DNA from: Cribrihabitans_A pelagius | GTDB taxonomy: Bacteria; Pseudomonadota; Alphaproteobacteria; Rhodobacterales; Rhodobacteraceae | Length of the DNA stretch: 64,000 nucleotides | Direction of reading: 5' to 3' | NCBI RefSeq assembly: GCF_048820915.1 | Contig: NZ_JBMERR010000001.1 | Span: forward strand, 248,001-312,000 | Shown here: piece after piece, positions 15,103 through 23,252 of the stretch | How positions within the stretch are numbered: the first letter of the stretch is position 1 | Layout: the number at the start of each line of letters is the position of its first letter | The notes under the pieces: model-generated | Told to the model about the DNA's origin: nothing | What the model saw: the letters and a program-made list of their open reading frames with translations, nothing else | The model's database searches: none | Made by a program: the position numbers and the translations under genes

Positions 15103-16500
15103 TCAGCCGAAGATCTTGGTGAGCGCAGTGTCCACCGCGCCGGTAATTTCGTCAATATCGCCGGCCGTGGCGATCAGCGCTGGGCTGAAGCACAGCGTGT
15201 TGTTGCGGCCCGGGATCGAGCGGTTGGAGGCGCCGATGATCACCCCTTGCGCGCCGCAGTCCGCGACCACCTGCTGCACCAGCTTCTCGTCCACCGGCTC
15301 TTTGGTCTTGCGGTCGGCGACCAGCTCGGCGCCAAGGAACAACCCTTTGCCGCGCACGTCGCCGATCACCCGGTGCTTCTCCATCAGCGCCTGCAGGTTG
15401 CCCTTCATCCGCTCGCCCATGGCGGTGCAGTTGTCCAGGAGGTTCTCGTCCTCGATGATGCGCATGTTCTCCAGCGCCGCGGCGGGGCCTGCGGTGCAGC
15501 CGCCGAAGGTGGAGATGTCGCGGAAGTAGTTCAGCGGGTCCGAGGCGTCGTCCTTGAACATGTTGAAGACTTCCTCGGTCGTGGTCACGCAGGCAATCGC
15601 CGCGTAGCCCGAGGCGACGCCCTTGGCCATGGTCACGAAGTCCGGCTTCACGCCGTACTGCTGGTAGCCGAACCAGGTGCCGGTGCGCCCGACGCCGCAG
15701 ACCACCTCGTCGATGTGCAGGAGGATGTCGTACTTCTTGCAGATCTCCTGCACCCGCTCCCAGTAGCCCGCGGGCGGCTCGATCACGCCGCCGCCGGCGG
15801 TGACCGGCTCGAGGCAGAGCGCGCCGACGGTGTCGGGGCCTTCGCGCAGGATCACCTCCTCGATGGCGTCCGCGGCGGTCTGGCCGAAGGCTTCGCCTTC
15901 CAGGTCCTGGAGTCCCAGCTCATGCTTGCGGTACTCCATGCAATGCGGCACGCGCACGAAGTCCGGCGCAAAGGGGCCGTATTGCATGTTGCGCTCGTCC
16001 TGGCCGCCCGCCGACATCGCGGCGAGGGTGGAGCCGTGGTAGTCGCGGTCGCGGTAGAGGATCTTGGTCTTCTTGCCGCCATAGCGCTTGTGCGCGATCT
16101 GGCGGACCATCTTGAACACCTTCTCGTTCGCTTCGGACCCGGAGTTGGTGTAGTAGACGCGGCTCATGCCCGGCATCTTGGAGATCAGCTTCTCGGCGAA
16201 CATCGAGCCGGGGATCGAACCTGCGGACTGGGCGAAGTAGCAGACCTTCATCAGCTGGTCATAGACCGCCTTGCAGATCGACTCGCGGCCGTAGCCGACG
16301 TTGACGGTCCAGACCCCGCCGGAGACCGCATCCAGGAACTCCTTGCCGTTCTGGTCCCAGACCCGCATGCCCTTGCCTTCGATGATGATGCGCGGGTCGG
16401 ACGTCTCCAGCCCCTTGTGCTGGAGCAGGTGATGCCACAGGTGGGCCTTGTCGGCCTCGACGACGCGGGAGAGATCGTTTTCGTTGAACGTGCCGTCCAT
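15103..16500 (-). CDS. tpa: Taurine:pyruvate aminotransferase
   Basis: This 465-residue class III PLP aminotransferase has an N-terminal NDLSRVVEADKAHLWHHLLQ, SGGVWTVNVGYGRESICKAV, NSGSEANEK, DEVVCGVGRTGTWFG and the PLP Lys in FVTMAKGVASGY. The pattern fits Bilophila-type taurine:pyruvate aminotransferase, which yields sulfoacetaldehyde and alanine and so feeds Xsc. The start at 16500 (MDGTFNEND) has AAAGGAC ahead; 23 further upstream codons are open but lack support. Paired CTGGACYTAA repeats 96-127 bp upstream are a probable TauR operator. No taurine transporter or taurine dehydrogenase lies in the window. Confidence 0.9.
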   Translation of the reverse strand: MDGTFNENDLSRVVEADKAHLWHHLLQHKGLETSDPRIIIEGKGMRVWDQNGKEFLDAVSGGVWTVNVGYGRESICKAVYDQLMKVCYFAQSAGSIPGSMFAEKLISKMPGMSRVYYTNSGSEANEKVFKMVRQIAHKRYGGKKTKILYRDRDYHGSTLAAMSAGGQDERNMQYGPFAPDFVRVPHCMEYRKHELGLQDLEGEAFGQTAADAIEEVILREGPDTVGALCLEPVTAGGGVIEPPAGYWERVQEICKKYDILLHIDEVVCGVGRTGTWFGYQQYGVKPDFVTMAKGVASGYAAIACVTTTEEVFNMFKDDASDPLNYFRDISTFGGCTAGPAAALENMRIIEDENLLDNCTAMGERMKGNLQALMEKHRVIGDVRGKGLFLGAELVADRKTKEPVDEKLVQQVVADCGAQGVIIGASNRSIPGRNNTLCFSPALIATAGDIDEITGAVDTALTKIFG

Positions 16501-16595
16501 GACATGTCCTTTCGGCGTTAGAAGTGAATCGGTGGCCCCCGGCCTGATGGCAGCGGGTCTATCCTGCACCAGAAACGCCAGTTTCGCGAAATAGG

Positions 16596-16627
16596 TTAGG
16601 TCCAGCAGGTTTCTATTTTAAGTCCAG
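16596..16627 (-). promoter_or_regulatory. Probable TauR operator upstream of tpa
   Basis: On the minus strand CTGGACTTAA (16627-16618) and CTGGACCTAA (16605-16596) are direct repeats 22 bp apart, two helical turns, pointing toward tpa. This is the clearest of three such sites in the window. The 293-bp region 16501-16793 is also the divergent promoter region for the BKACE gene. Confidence 0.8.
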
Positions 16628-16793
16628 CTTGCTGGAGCCCGCGCGGCAAAGGCGGGAGAGCGCCATGACGCCGCGTCATAAAAAAACAGGTGTTCCGAAA
16701 TGTCCGGGTTGAGAGCGCATGTGCCGCACGTCAGGGTAGCGCCAGAGAGCGGCGCGAGTCGCCCATGACCGGCACGAGGAGGCGGCGCAAACC

Positions 16794-17576
16794 ATGGCGG
16801 ACTATTCAATGATGGTGGCTCCGAACGGCGCCCGGCGCGGGCGTCATGACCACGCGGCGCTGCCGGTAACGGCGGCGGAGACGGCGGAGGTTGCGGCGGC
16901 CTGCTACGCGGCAGGCGCGCGGGCGTTGCACCTGCACGTGCGCGACGGCGCGGGGCGGCATTCGCTGGACCCCGCGCGCTACCGCGAGGCGATGGCGGCG
17001 GTGCAGGATCGCGCGCCGGCCATGGCGGTGCAGATCACCACCGAAAGTGCGGGCCTCTACGATGTGGAGGCGCAGTTTGCCTGCCTGGGCGCGATGCGCC
17101 CGGCGGCGGCCTCCATCGCGGTGCGCGAGATCGCGCGCGATGCGGGGCTTGCGCCGAAGGTCTATGACCTTTGTGCCGAGGCGGGCACGCGGGTGCAGCA
17201 TATCCTTTACGGGCCCAAGTGCATCGCGCAGTTGCGGGCCTGGTACCGCGACGGCACCGTGCCCGCGGACATGCGCGACGCGATCTTTGTGCTGGGCACC
17301 TACAGCCCGCCGGTAGAGGCGCGGCCAGGGGACCTGAACGTGTTCCTCACCGCCGCCGCCGATCTGCACCTCAACTGGACCGCCTGCGCCTTTGGCCGTC
17401 AGGAGCACGCCTGCCTGCTAGCCGCGGTGGCCGCCGGGGGGGATGTGCGAATCGGATTTGAGAATAACATCGAAACACCGGAAGGCAGGCTGCTGGACGG
17501 CAATGCCGCCTCGGTCGCTGCATTTGTGAAGGCCGCGCGCCAAGCGGGCCATACGCTCAAGGAGGGCCAGTCATGA
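16794..17576 (+). CDS. BKACE-family (DUF849) beta-keto acid cleavage enzyme
   Basis: This 260-residue TIM-barrel protein has metal ligands HLHVRD (residues about 43-48) and the C-terminal GFENNI that matches GFEDNI of 3-keto-5-aminohexanoate cleavage enzyme (Kce). BKACE enzymes convert a beta-keto acid plus acetyl-CoA to acetoacetate plus a new acyl-CoA. The residue matching Kce Glu14 (TGAET) appears to be Arg (NGARRG), and the protein is shorter than the usual 275-300. The gene overlaps the following aminotransferase by 4 bp, so the keto substrate may arise by transamination. It is divergent from tpa; the physiological substrate is unknown. Confidence 0.82.
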   Translation: MADYSMMVAPNGARRGRHDHAALPVTAAETAEVAAACYAAGARALHLHVRDGAGRHSLDPARYREAMAAVQDRAPAMAVQITTESAGLYDVEAQFACLGAMRPAAASIAVREIARDAGLAPKVYDLCAEAGTRVQHILYGPKCIAQLRAWYRDGTVPADMRDAIFVLGTYSPPVEARPGDLNVFLTAAADLHLNWTACAFGRQEHACLLAAVAAGGDVRIGFENNIETPEGRLLDGNAASVAAFVKAARQAGHTLKEGQS

Positions 17577-18901
17577 GCCACGTCTTTCCCCGCCACACCA
17601 AGGCCAGCCTGCCCACCGCGGTGGCCGGCGAGGGCTGCTACCTGATCGACGCAGACGGCAAGCGCTACTTCGACGGCTCTGGCGGCGCGGCGGTGTCCTG
17701 CCTTGGCCATTCCGACGCCGAGGTGATCGCGGCGGTGCAGGAGCAGGCGGGCAAGCTGGCCTTCGCGCACACCGGCTTCCTGACCTCGCAGCCGGCCGAG
17801 GCGCTGGCGGATCTGCTGATCGAACACGCGCCGGGCGATCTGGACCGGGTCTATTTCGTCTCTGGCGGCTCCGAGGCGACCGAGGCGGCGATCAAACTGG
17901 CGCGCCAGTACCACCTGGAGCGCGGCGCGCCGGAGCGCCGCCACCTGATCGCGCGGCGGCAGAGCTACCATGGCAACACCCTGGGCGCGCTGGCGGCGGG
18001 CGGCAATGCCTGGCGGCGGCAGCAGTTCGACCCGCTGCTGATCGGCGTCTCCCACATCGCGCCCTGCTACGAATACGTCGACCGCGCCGAGGGCGAGAGC
18101 AGTTTTGACTACGGCCAGCGCGTCGCGAATGAGCTGGAGGCGGAGATCCTGCGGCTCGGCAAGGACACCGTGATGGCCTTCATGGCGGAACCGGTGGTGG
18201 GCGCAACCGCGGGCGCGGTGCCGGCGGTCGAAGGGTATTTCAAGCGCATCCGCGAGATCTGCGACGAGTATGGCGTGCTCTTGATCCTCGACGAGGTGAT
18301 GTGCGGCATGGGGCGCACCGGACATCTCTTTGCCTGCGAGGCCGATGGCGTGGCGCCGGATATCCTGTGCATCGCCAAGGGGTTGGGCGCGGGCTACCAG
18401 CCGATTGGCGCGATGCTGTGCACCAAGGCGATCTACGAGGCGATCGAACAGGGGTCGGGCTTCTTCCAGCATGGCCACACCTACATCGGCCACCCGGTTG
18501 CCACTGCGGCCGGGCTGGCGGTAGTGCGGGCGCTGGTGGAGCGCGGGCTGGTCCAGCGCAGCGCCGAAATGGGGGAAAAGCTGCAAGCGGCGCTGGAGGA
18601 ACGCTTCGGGCAGCACCCAAACGTCGGGGACATCCGCGGCCGGGGCCTGTTCCGCGGATTGGAGCTGGTGGCGGACCGCGCCACGAAACAGCCGTTTGAT
18701 CCGAAACTGGGGCTTGCGGGCCGGATCAAGAAGGCCGCGTTCCAGGCCGGGCTGATCTGCTACCCGATGCCGGGCACCCGCGACGGGCGGAACGGCGACC
18801 ACATTCTGCTGGCACCGCCCTTCATCATCACCGAAGACCAGATCGGCGAGGTGGTGGGCAAGCTGGAAGCCGCCCTCACCGAATGCCTGCCCGCAGGCTG
18901 A
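17573..18901 (+). CDS. Class III PLP aminotransferase
   Basis: This 442-residue protein of the acetylornithine/omega-amino acid aminotransferase class has GGAAVSCLGHSDAEV near the N-terminus, VSGGSEATEAAIKLARQY (PLP phosphate region), LDEVMCGMGRTGHLFA and the PLP Lys in CIAKGLGAGYQPIGAM. It is translationally coupled to the BKACE gene (ATGA overlap), so the two probably act in one amino acid degradation route. It is distinct from tpa. The substrate, possibly an omega- or beta-amino acid, cannot be told from sequence. Confidence 0.88.
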   Translation: MSHVFPRHTKASLPTAVAGEGCYLIDADGKRYFDGSGGAAVSCLGHSDAEVIAAVQEQAGKLAFAHTGFLTSQPAEALADLLIEHAPGDLDRVYFVSGGSEATEAAIKLARQYHLERGAPERRHLIARRQSYHGNTLGALAAGGNAWRRQQFDPLLIGVSHIAPCYEYVDRAEGESSFDYGQRVANELEAEILRLGKDTVMAFMAEPVVGATAGAVPAVEGYFKRIREICDEYGVLLILDEVMCGMGRTGHLFACEADGVAPDILCIAKGLGAGYQPIGAMLCTKAIYEAIEQGSGFFQHGHTYIGHPVATAAGLAVVRALVERGLVQRSAEMGEKLQAALEERFGQHPNVGDIRGRGLFRGLELVADRATKQPFDPKLGLAGRIKKAAFQAGLICYPMPGTRDGRNGDHILLAPPFIITEDQIGEVVGKLEAALTECLPAG

Positions 18902-18922
18902 GGCGGCTCTGATAGCTGTTTA

Positions 18923-18972
18923 CGCCCCGCCCCGGCTCCGCCATTCTGGCGGCAAAAGCAGGGGGCGGGGCG
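18923..18972 (+). promoter_or_regulatory. Long hairpin that buries the ribosome-binding site of the next gene
   Basis: An outer stem pairs CGCCCCGCCCC (18923-18933) with GGGGCGGGGCG (18962-18972), 11 bp without mismatch. It encloses an inner hairpin CCGCCA-TTC-TGGCGG (18939-18953). The outer right arm is the only G-rich ribosome site for the ATG at 18974, so folding should mask it. Confidence 0.6.
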
Positions 18973-18973
18973 A

Positions 18974-19747
18974 ATGACCACGAGCGACAAAAAAACTGCT
19001 GCGGTTCTGGAAGAGGGCGCAGCCGCGGAGCATCCGGCGGAGATCGTTCCGCTGTTGCCGCGGGGCGAGCTGGACGCGCTGGCGATAGCGGCGGAGACCG
19101 ACAAGAGCTCGAAACGGCATGATTACATGCGATTCTACGAGCATCTGCTGACCCCCTACCGGACGCGCGCCTTCACCCTGATGGAGCTGGGCGTCGGCCT
19201 GCCCAGCCGCCGGGCGCCTTCACTGCGCACCTGGAAGGCGTTTTTCCCGCAGGCGCGGATCGTGGGTCTGGATATCCGCAGCGTCTCCAAGGAGTTTGAG
19301 GAAGACCGCATCCATGTGGAGATCGGCGATGCCTCCAAGCCGCGCTTCCTGAAACGTGTGTTCCGGCAGTACCAGCCGTCGGTGATCCTGGATGATGCCT
19401 CCCACTTCTGGTCGCATCAGATCACCGGGTTCGAGACGCTGTTTCCGCTGCTGCCGCCCGGCGGCGTGTATATCGTTGAGGATGCCCACACCAGTTTCCT
19501 CGCCCGCGAGGAGGGCTCGCAATATGCCGACCACCCGGAATCCTTCTGGAGCTACATCAGCCGCTTGCAGGCAGCACTGGTCTCGGCCCAGCGGCACGGG
19601 CCGGAGCTGAGCGCGCGGGAAAGCAAGCTTGTCGCCTGGATCGACGCGGTGTTCATCACCCGCCGCACCGTCGCAATCGTGAAACGCGAACGCATGCGGC
19701 GGCGCGAGCTGAAGGCGCCGCCGCGGGAGGAAACCTCTGAGACTTGA
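18974..19747 (+). CDS. SAM-dependent methyltransferase-like protein
   Basis: This 257-residue protein has a methyltransferase core of the TylF/MycE or cephalosporin-hydroxylase type. A TDKSSKRHDYMRFYEHLLTP lead is followed by LMELGVGL (SAM-binding strand), a strand ending ARIVGLDIRSVS, a PSVILDDASHFWSHQITGFE segment with metal-type acidic/His residues, and GGVYIVEDAH. The C-terminus is basic (RERMRRRELK). Such proteins often modify sugars or macrolides; the substrate is unknown. Its ribosome site lies inside a strong hairpin. It converges with the DsbA-like gene, only six bases apart. Confidence 0.75.
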   Translation: MTTSDKKTAAVLEEGAAAEHPAEIVPLLPRGELDALAIAAETDKSSKRHDYMRFYEHLLTPYRTRAFTLMELGVGLPSRRAPSLRTWKAFFPQARIVGLDIRSVSKEFEEDRIHVEIGDASKPRFLKRVFRQYQPSVILDDASHFWSHQITGFETLFPLLPPGGVYIVEDAHTSFLAREEGSQYADHPESFWSYISRLQAALVSAQRHGPELSARESKLVAWIDAVFITRRTVAIVKRERMRRRELKAPPREETSET

Positions 19748-19753
19748 GCGAGT

Positions 19754-20422
19754 TCAGGCTTCGGCGGGGCTCTGTTCGGTGAGCTGCTTCAGGATCGCGG
19801 CATAGGTTTCAACCCCTTGCGCGCCGGTTACCAGATGGCGGCCCTGGAACACGATGGCGGGCACGCCGGTGATGCCCTGATTGACCCAGAAGGCTTCGCG
19901 CTGGCGCACGGTCCCGGCCTCGTCACCCCGCTCCAGCGCTTGCCGCGCCTCGGTGCCGTCCAGCCCGATGGCGGCGGCGGTTTCCTCCAGCACATCGAGG
20001 TCAGAGACATCCTTGCCGTCGGTGAAATAGGCCTTGAGCAGGGCTTGCTTGGCCTCGTGCCCCTTGCCCTGCGCTTCGGCCCAGCCGATCAGCTGGTGGG
20101 CGTGGAAAGTGTTGTAGATCCGCATGCCGTCGTGGAAGCGGAAGGTGAAGCCGAGGTCCTCTCCCAAGGATGTGAGCTGCGCCCGGATCTGCGCTGACTG
20201 CTCGGCGGTGCTGCCGTATTTCGCGGCGAGGTGCTCGCGCAGGTCTTCGCCCTCGGGCACCATCTCGGGGTTAAGTTCGAAGGGCTGCCAGTGGATGTCC
20301 AGCGCGACGCCGGTCTGGCGCGCGGCTTCGGCCAGCTGGTTGTAGCCCACGGCGCACCAGGGGCAGACCACGTCCGAGACGATATCGGTGCGGAGGGGTT
20401 CGGGAGTGGTGGCTGCGGCCAT
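19754..20422 (-). CDS. DsbA-family thiol oxidoreductase (FrnE-like)
   Basis: This 222-residue thioredoxin-fold protein has active site CPWC (SDVVCPWCAVGYNQL, residues about 20-23) and a cis-Pro region GVPAIVFQGRHLVTGAQ near the C-terminus, as in FrnE/DsbA-like proteins. No signal peptide is seen, so it should be cytoplasmic. FrnE-like proteins are linked to disulfide handling and oxidative stress; related folds include 2-hydroxychromene-2-carboxylate isomerase, but the CPWC motif favours a redox role. It is monocistronic; a dispersed repeat lies upstream. Confidence 0.85.
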   Translation of the reverse strand: MAAATTPEPLRTDIVSDVVCPWCAVGYNQLAEAARQTGVALDIHWQPFELNPEMVPEGEDLREHLAAKYGSTAEQSAQIRAQLTSLGEDLGFTFRFHDGMRIYNTFHAHQLIGWAEAQGKGHEAKQALLKAYFTDGKDVSDLDVLEETAAAIGLDGTEARQALERGDEAGTVRQREAFWVNQGITGVPAIVFQGRHLVTGAQGVETYAAILKQLTEQSPAEA

Positions 20423-20529
20423 GCTGCGGCTCCTTGATGCTGCTTCGGTACTTTACGTATCCCGCGCAGATGGGGGCCGCGGGAGGGAAACGCAATGGTC
20501 TCCCCCGATTTGGCGAAAGGGCAGGGGCA

Positions 20530-20706
20530 CTGCAAGCCGCGCGTCGGCGGCGCGCGCGGGGGCGATCCGGACGGGCGTGACTGGCAGTTTATGTCTGCCG
20601 AGTCCGTAGACCCTACCGAAGGAGCGCCCAGCCGAAGCCAAATCGCCGCCGCGTGGGGGCGCGCCGGCGATGCGCGGCGGCCTTACGGCCTTGTTCCGCG
20701 CTGGTA
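20530..20706. repeat. Type I dispersed repeat, long copy
   Basis: This copy aligns over about 175 bp with 62317-62492. Shared blocks include GGCGATCC, TTTATGTC, GCC-AGTCCGTA, CGCCCAGCCG, AGCCAAATCGCC, CCGCGTGGGGGCGCG, CGGCGATGCGCGGCGGCC and CTTGTTCCGCG. The distal third also matches 343-415. It fills most of the 303-bp gap between the DsbA-like gene and eda. On the minus strand both long copies keep an open frame with a YGLG-x-HKLP segment. Confidence 0.8.
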
Positions 20707-20725
20707 AATTATTCTCCGCCGGGGC

Positions 20726-21376
20726 TCAGCCGCGGGAGAGCTGGCTGGCCTCGCGCGCGAGGGCCTCGATTGCGGCCCAGTCGCCGGCCTTGACCAGATC
20801 GGCGGGGGCGATCCAGCTGCCGCCGGCGCAGACCACATTGGCGAGGCTCAGGTAGCTGCCCGCATTGGCGGGGCTGACGCCGCCGGTGGGGCAGAAGGTG
20901 ATCTGCGGCAGCGGGCCGCCCAGCGATTTCAGCGCCGGTGCGCCGCCCGCGGCCTCGGCCGGGAAGAACTTCTGCATGTCGTAGCCGCGCGCCAGCAGAC
21001 GCATCGCTTCGGATGCGGTGGCAGCACCGGGCAGCAGCGGCAGGCCGATCGCCTCGCAGGCGATCAAGAGCTCGTCGGTGGCTCCGGGGGAGACGCCGAA
21101 CTGCGCGCCCGCCGCCTTGGCCTCCTCGGCATCCTTGGGCGTGACCAGCGTGCCGGCGCCGACGACGCCGCCTTCAACCGCGGCCATCTCGCGGATCGCG
21201 TCGAGCGCTGCGGGCGTGCGCAGGGTCACTTCCAGCGCGGGCAGCCCGCCTGCGACAAGTGCTTCGGCCAGCGGTTTTGCGTGGGCGGCGTCTTCGACCA
21301 CCAGCACCGGCATCACCGGCGCCATCCGGCAGATTTCACGCGCGCGCGCGCTGGCATCCTTGGGGGTTATCGGCAT
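20726..21376 (-). CDS. eda: KDPG/KHG aldolase
   Basis: This 216-residue class I aldolase of the Entner-Doudoroff pathway splits 2-keto-3-deoxy-6-phosphogluconate into pyruvate and glyceraldehyde 3-phosphate. Catalytic Glu in LEVTLRT and the Schiff-base Lys in MQKFFPAEAAGG are present, as are FCPTGGVSP and the phosphate-binding GGSW. The start at 21376 follows a TTGGAGT site and lies 4 bases after the edd stop; an ATG at 21391 would overlap edd. It ends the zwf-edd-eda operon. Confidence 0.95.
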   Translation of the reverse strand: MPITPKDASARAREICRMAPVMPVLVVEDAAHAKPLAEALVAGGLPALEVTLRTPAALDAIREMAAVEGGVVGAGTLVTPKDAEEAKAAGAQFGVSPGATDELLIACEAIGLPLLPGAATASEAMRLLARGYDMQKFFPAEAAGGAPALKSLGGPLPQITFCPTGGVSPANAGSYLSLANVVCAGGSWIAPADLVKAGDWAAIEALAREASQLSRG

Positions 21377-21380
21377 CGTG

Positions 21381-23189
21381 TCATACTCCAAATACGCTGG
21401 CGCCTTCGTCGGCGGAGGCTACCGACCGGCGGAACAGGGAAAACAGCTCGCGGCCGGTGCCGTGCTGATAGCTGGTGAGGTCGGCCTCGGCGACGTCGCG
21501 CTCCAGCGCGCCCTCGCTCAGCACTTCGAGCGTGCCGGCCTTGGCATCCACCCGGACAATATCGCCGTCGCGGATGCGGGCGATCGGGCCGCCGTCCAGC
21601 GCCTCGGGCACCACGTGGATGGCAGAGGGCACCTTGCCGGAGGCCCCGGACATGCGCCCGTCGGTGACAAGCGCCACCTTCTGGCCGCGGCCCTGCAGGA
21701 TGCCAAGGAACGGCGTGAGGCTGTGCAGTTCGGGCATGCCGTTGGCCTTGGGGCCCTGGAAGCGCACCACCAGCACCACGTCGCCGGTCAGCTCGCCCGC
21801 CTTGAAGGCGGCCTTGGCCTCGTTCTGATCGTGGAACACGCGGGCCGGGGCCTCGACCACCTGGTGCTCCTCGGCGACGGCGGAGACCTTCATCACCGCG
21901 GTGCCGAGGTTGCCGGTCAGCCGCTTGAGGCCGCCGGACTGCTGGAACGGCTCCGTTGCCGGGCGCAGGATCGCCTCGTTCAGCGACTTGTCCGTGCCGG
22001 GGCGGAAGGTGAGGCCCTCGCCGGTGAGGAAGGGCTCCATCACGTAATTCTCCAGCCCTTCGCCCGCAACGGTGGTGGTGTCGGGGTGCAGCAGGCCCGC
22101 CTTCAGCAGCTCGCCGATCAAGTAGCCCAGCCCGCCCGCCGCGTGGAAGTGGTTCACGTCGGCGAGCCCGTTGGGGTAGACCCGCGCCAGCAGCGGCACC
22201 GCGTCGGAGAGCTCTGCAAAGTCCTGCCAGTCGAGCAGGATGCCGCCCGCCCGCGCCATGGCGATCAGGTGGATCAGCAGGTTCGTGGAGCCGCCGGTGG
22301 CCATCAGCCCGACGATGCCATTGGCATAGGCCTTTTCGTCCAGCACGTCGCAGACCGGGGTGTAGTGGTTGCCGAGCGCGCTGAGCGTGAGCGCCCGTTT
22401 GGCGCCCTCGACCGTGAGCGCCTCGCGCAGGGGCGTGCCGGGATTGACGAAGGAGGAGCCGGGCAGGTGCAGCCCCATGAACTCCATCAGCATCTGGTTG
22501 GTGTTGGCGGTGCCGTAGAAGGTGCAGGTGCCGGGGCCGTGGTAGGCGGCCATCTCGGCCCTGAGCAGCTCGTCGCGGCCGATCTCGCCCGCGGCAAATT
22601 TCTGGCGGATGTGGGCCTTCTCGTCGTTCGACAGGCCGCTGGTCATCGGACCCGCCGGCAGGAACACCGCCGGGATATGGCCGAATGCCTGCGCGCCGAT
22701 CACCAGGCCGGGCACGATCTTGTCGCAGACGCCGAGATAGACGGCGGCGTCGAAGACGTTGTGGCTCATCGCGACGCCGGTGGCCAGGGCGATGGTATCG
22801 CGGGAGAACAGGCTGAGCTCCATGCCCGCTTCGCCCTGGGTGACGCCGTCGCACATCGCGGGCACCCCGCCCGCCACCTGCGCGGTGCCGCCGGCTTCGC
22901 GCACGGCGTCGCGGATCAGGGCCGGGTAGGTCTCGAACGGCTGATGGGCGGAAAGCATGTCGTTGTAGGCGGTCACGATGCCGAGGTGGCCCGCGCTGCC
23001 CTGCGCGAGCTCCTGCTGGTCGGGGCCGGTAGCGGCATAGGCGTGGGCCTGGCCGGAGCAGGACAGATGCGCCCGCGCGGGCCCCTTGCCGCGGGCGGCG
23101 CGCATCCGCTCGAGATAGGCGGCGCGGGCGGTCTCGCTGCGGGCGATGATGCGGTCAGTGACGGCGGCGAGGGTGGAGTGCAAAGTCAT
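21381..23189 (-). CDS. edd: 6-phosphogluconate dehydratase
   Basis: This 602-residue IlvD/Edd family [4Fe-4S] dehydratase converts 6-phosphogluconate to KDPG. Conserved features include VPAMCDGVTQGEAGMELS, VCDKIVPGLVIGA and TGGSTNLLIHL, and the C-terminal half carries TDGRMSGASGKVPSAIHV, typical of the family. The start at 23189 (MTLHSTLAAV) is chosen over 23207 by similarity of Edd N-termini. It lies 63 bp after zwf and 4 bp before eda. Confidence 0.95.
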   Translation of the reverse strand: MTLHSTLAAVTDRIIARSETARAAYLERMRAARGKGPARAHLSCSGQAHAYAATGPDQQELAQGSAGHLGIVTAYNDMLSAHQPFETYPALIRDAVREAGGTAQVAGGVPAMCDGVTQGEAGMELSLFSRDTIALATGVAMSHNVFDAAVYLGVCDKIVPGLVIGAQAFGHIPAVFLPAGPMTSGLSNDEKAHIRQKFAAGEIGRDELLRAEMAAYHGPGTCTFYGTANTNQMLMEFMGLHLPGSSFVNPGTPLREALTVEGAKRALTLSALGNHYTPVCDVLDEKAYANGIVGLMATGGSTNLLIHLIAMARAGGILLDWQDFAELSDAVPLLARVYPNGLADVNHFHAAGGLGYLIGELLKAGLLHPDTTTVAGEGLENYVMEPFLTGEGLTFRPGTDKSLNEAILRPATEPFQQSGGLKRLTGNLGTAVMKVSAVAEEHQVVEAPARVFHDQNEAKAAFKAGELTGDVVLVVRFQGPKANGMPELHSLTPFLGILQGRGQKVALVTDGRMSGASGKVPSAIHVVPEALDGGPIARIRDGDIVRVDAKAGTLEVLSEGALERDVAEADLTSYQHGTGRELFSLFRRSVASADEGASVFGV

Positions 23190-23252
23190 GGGGTGCCTTT
23201 GTAGCAAACGGGGGTGCTTCTGGGTACTGTCATGTCCGTTTCAGACGCGGAC

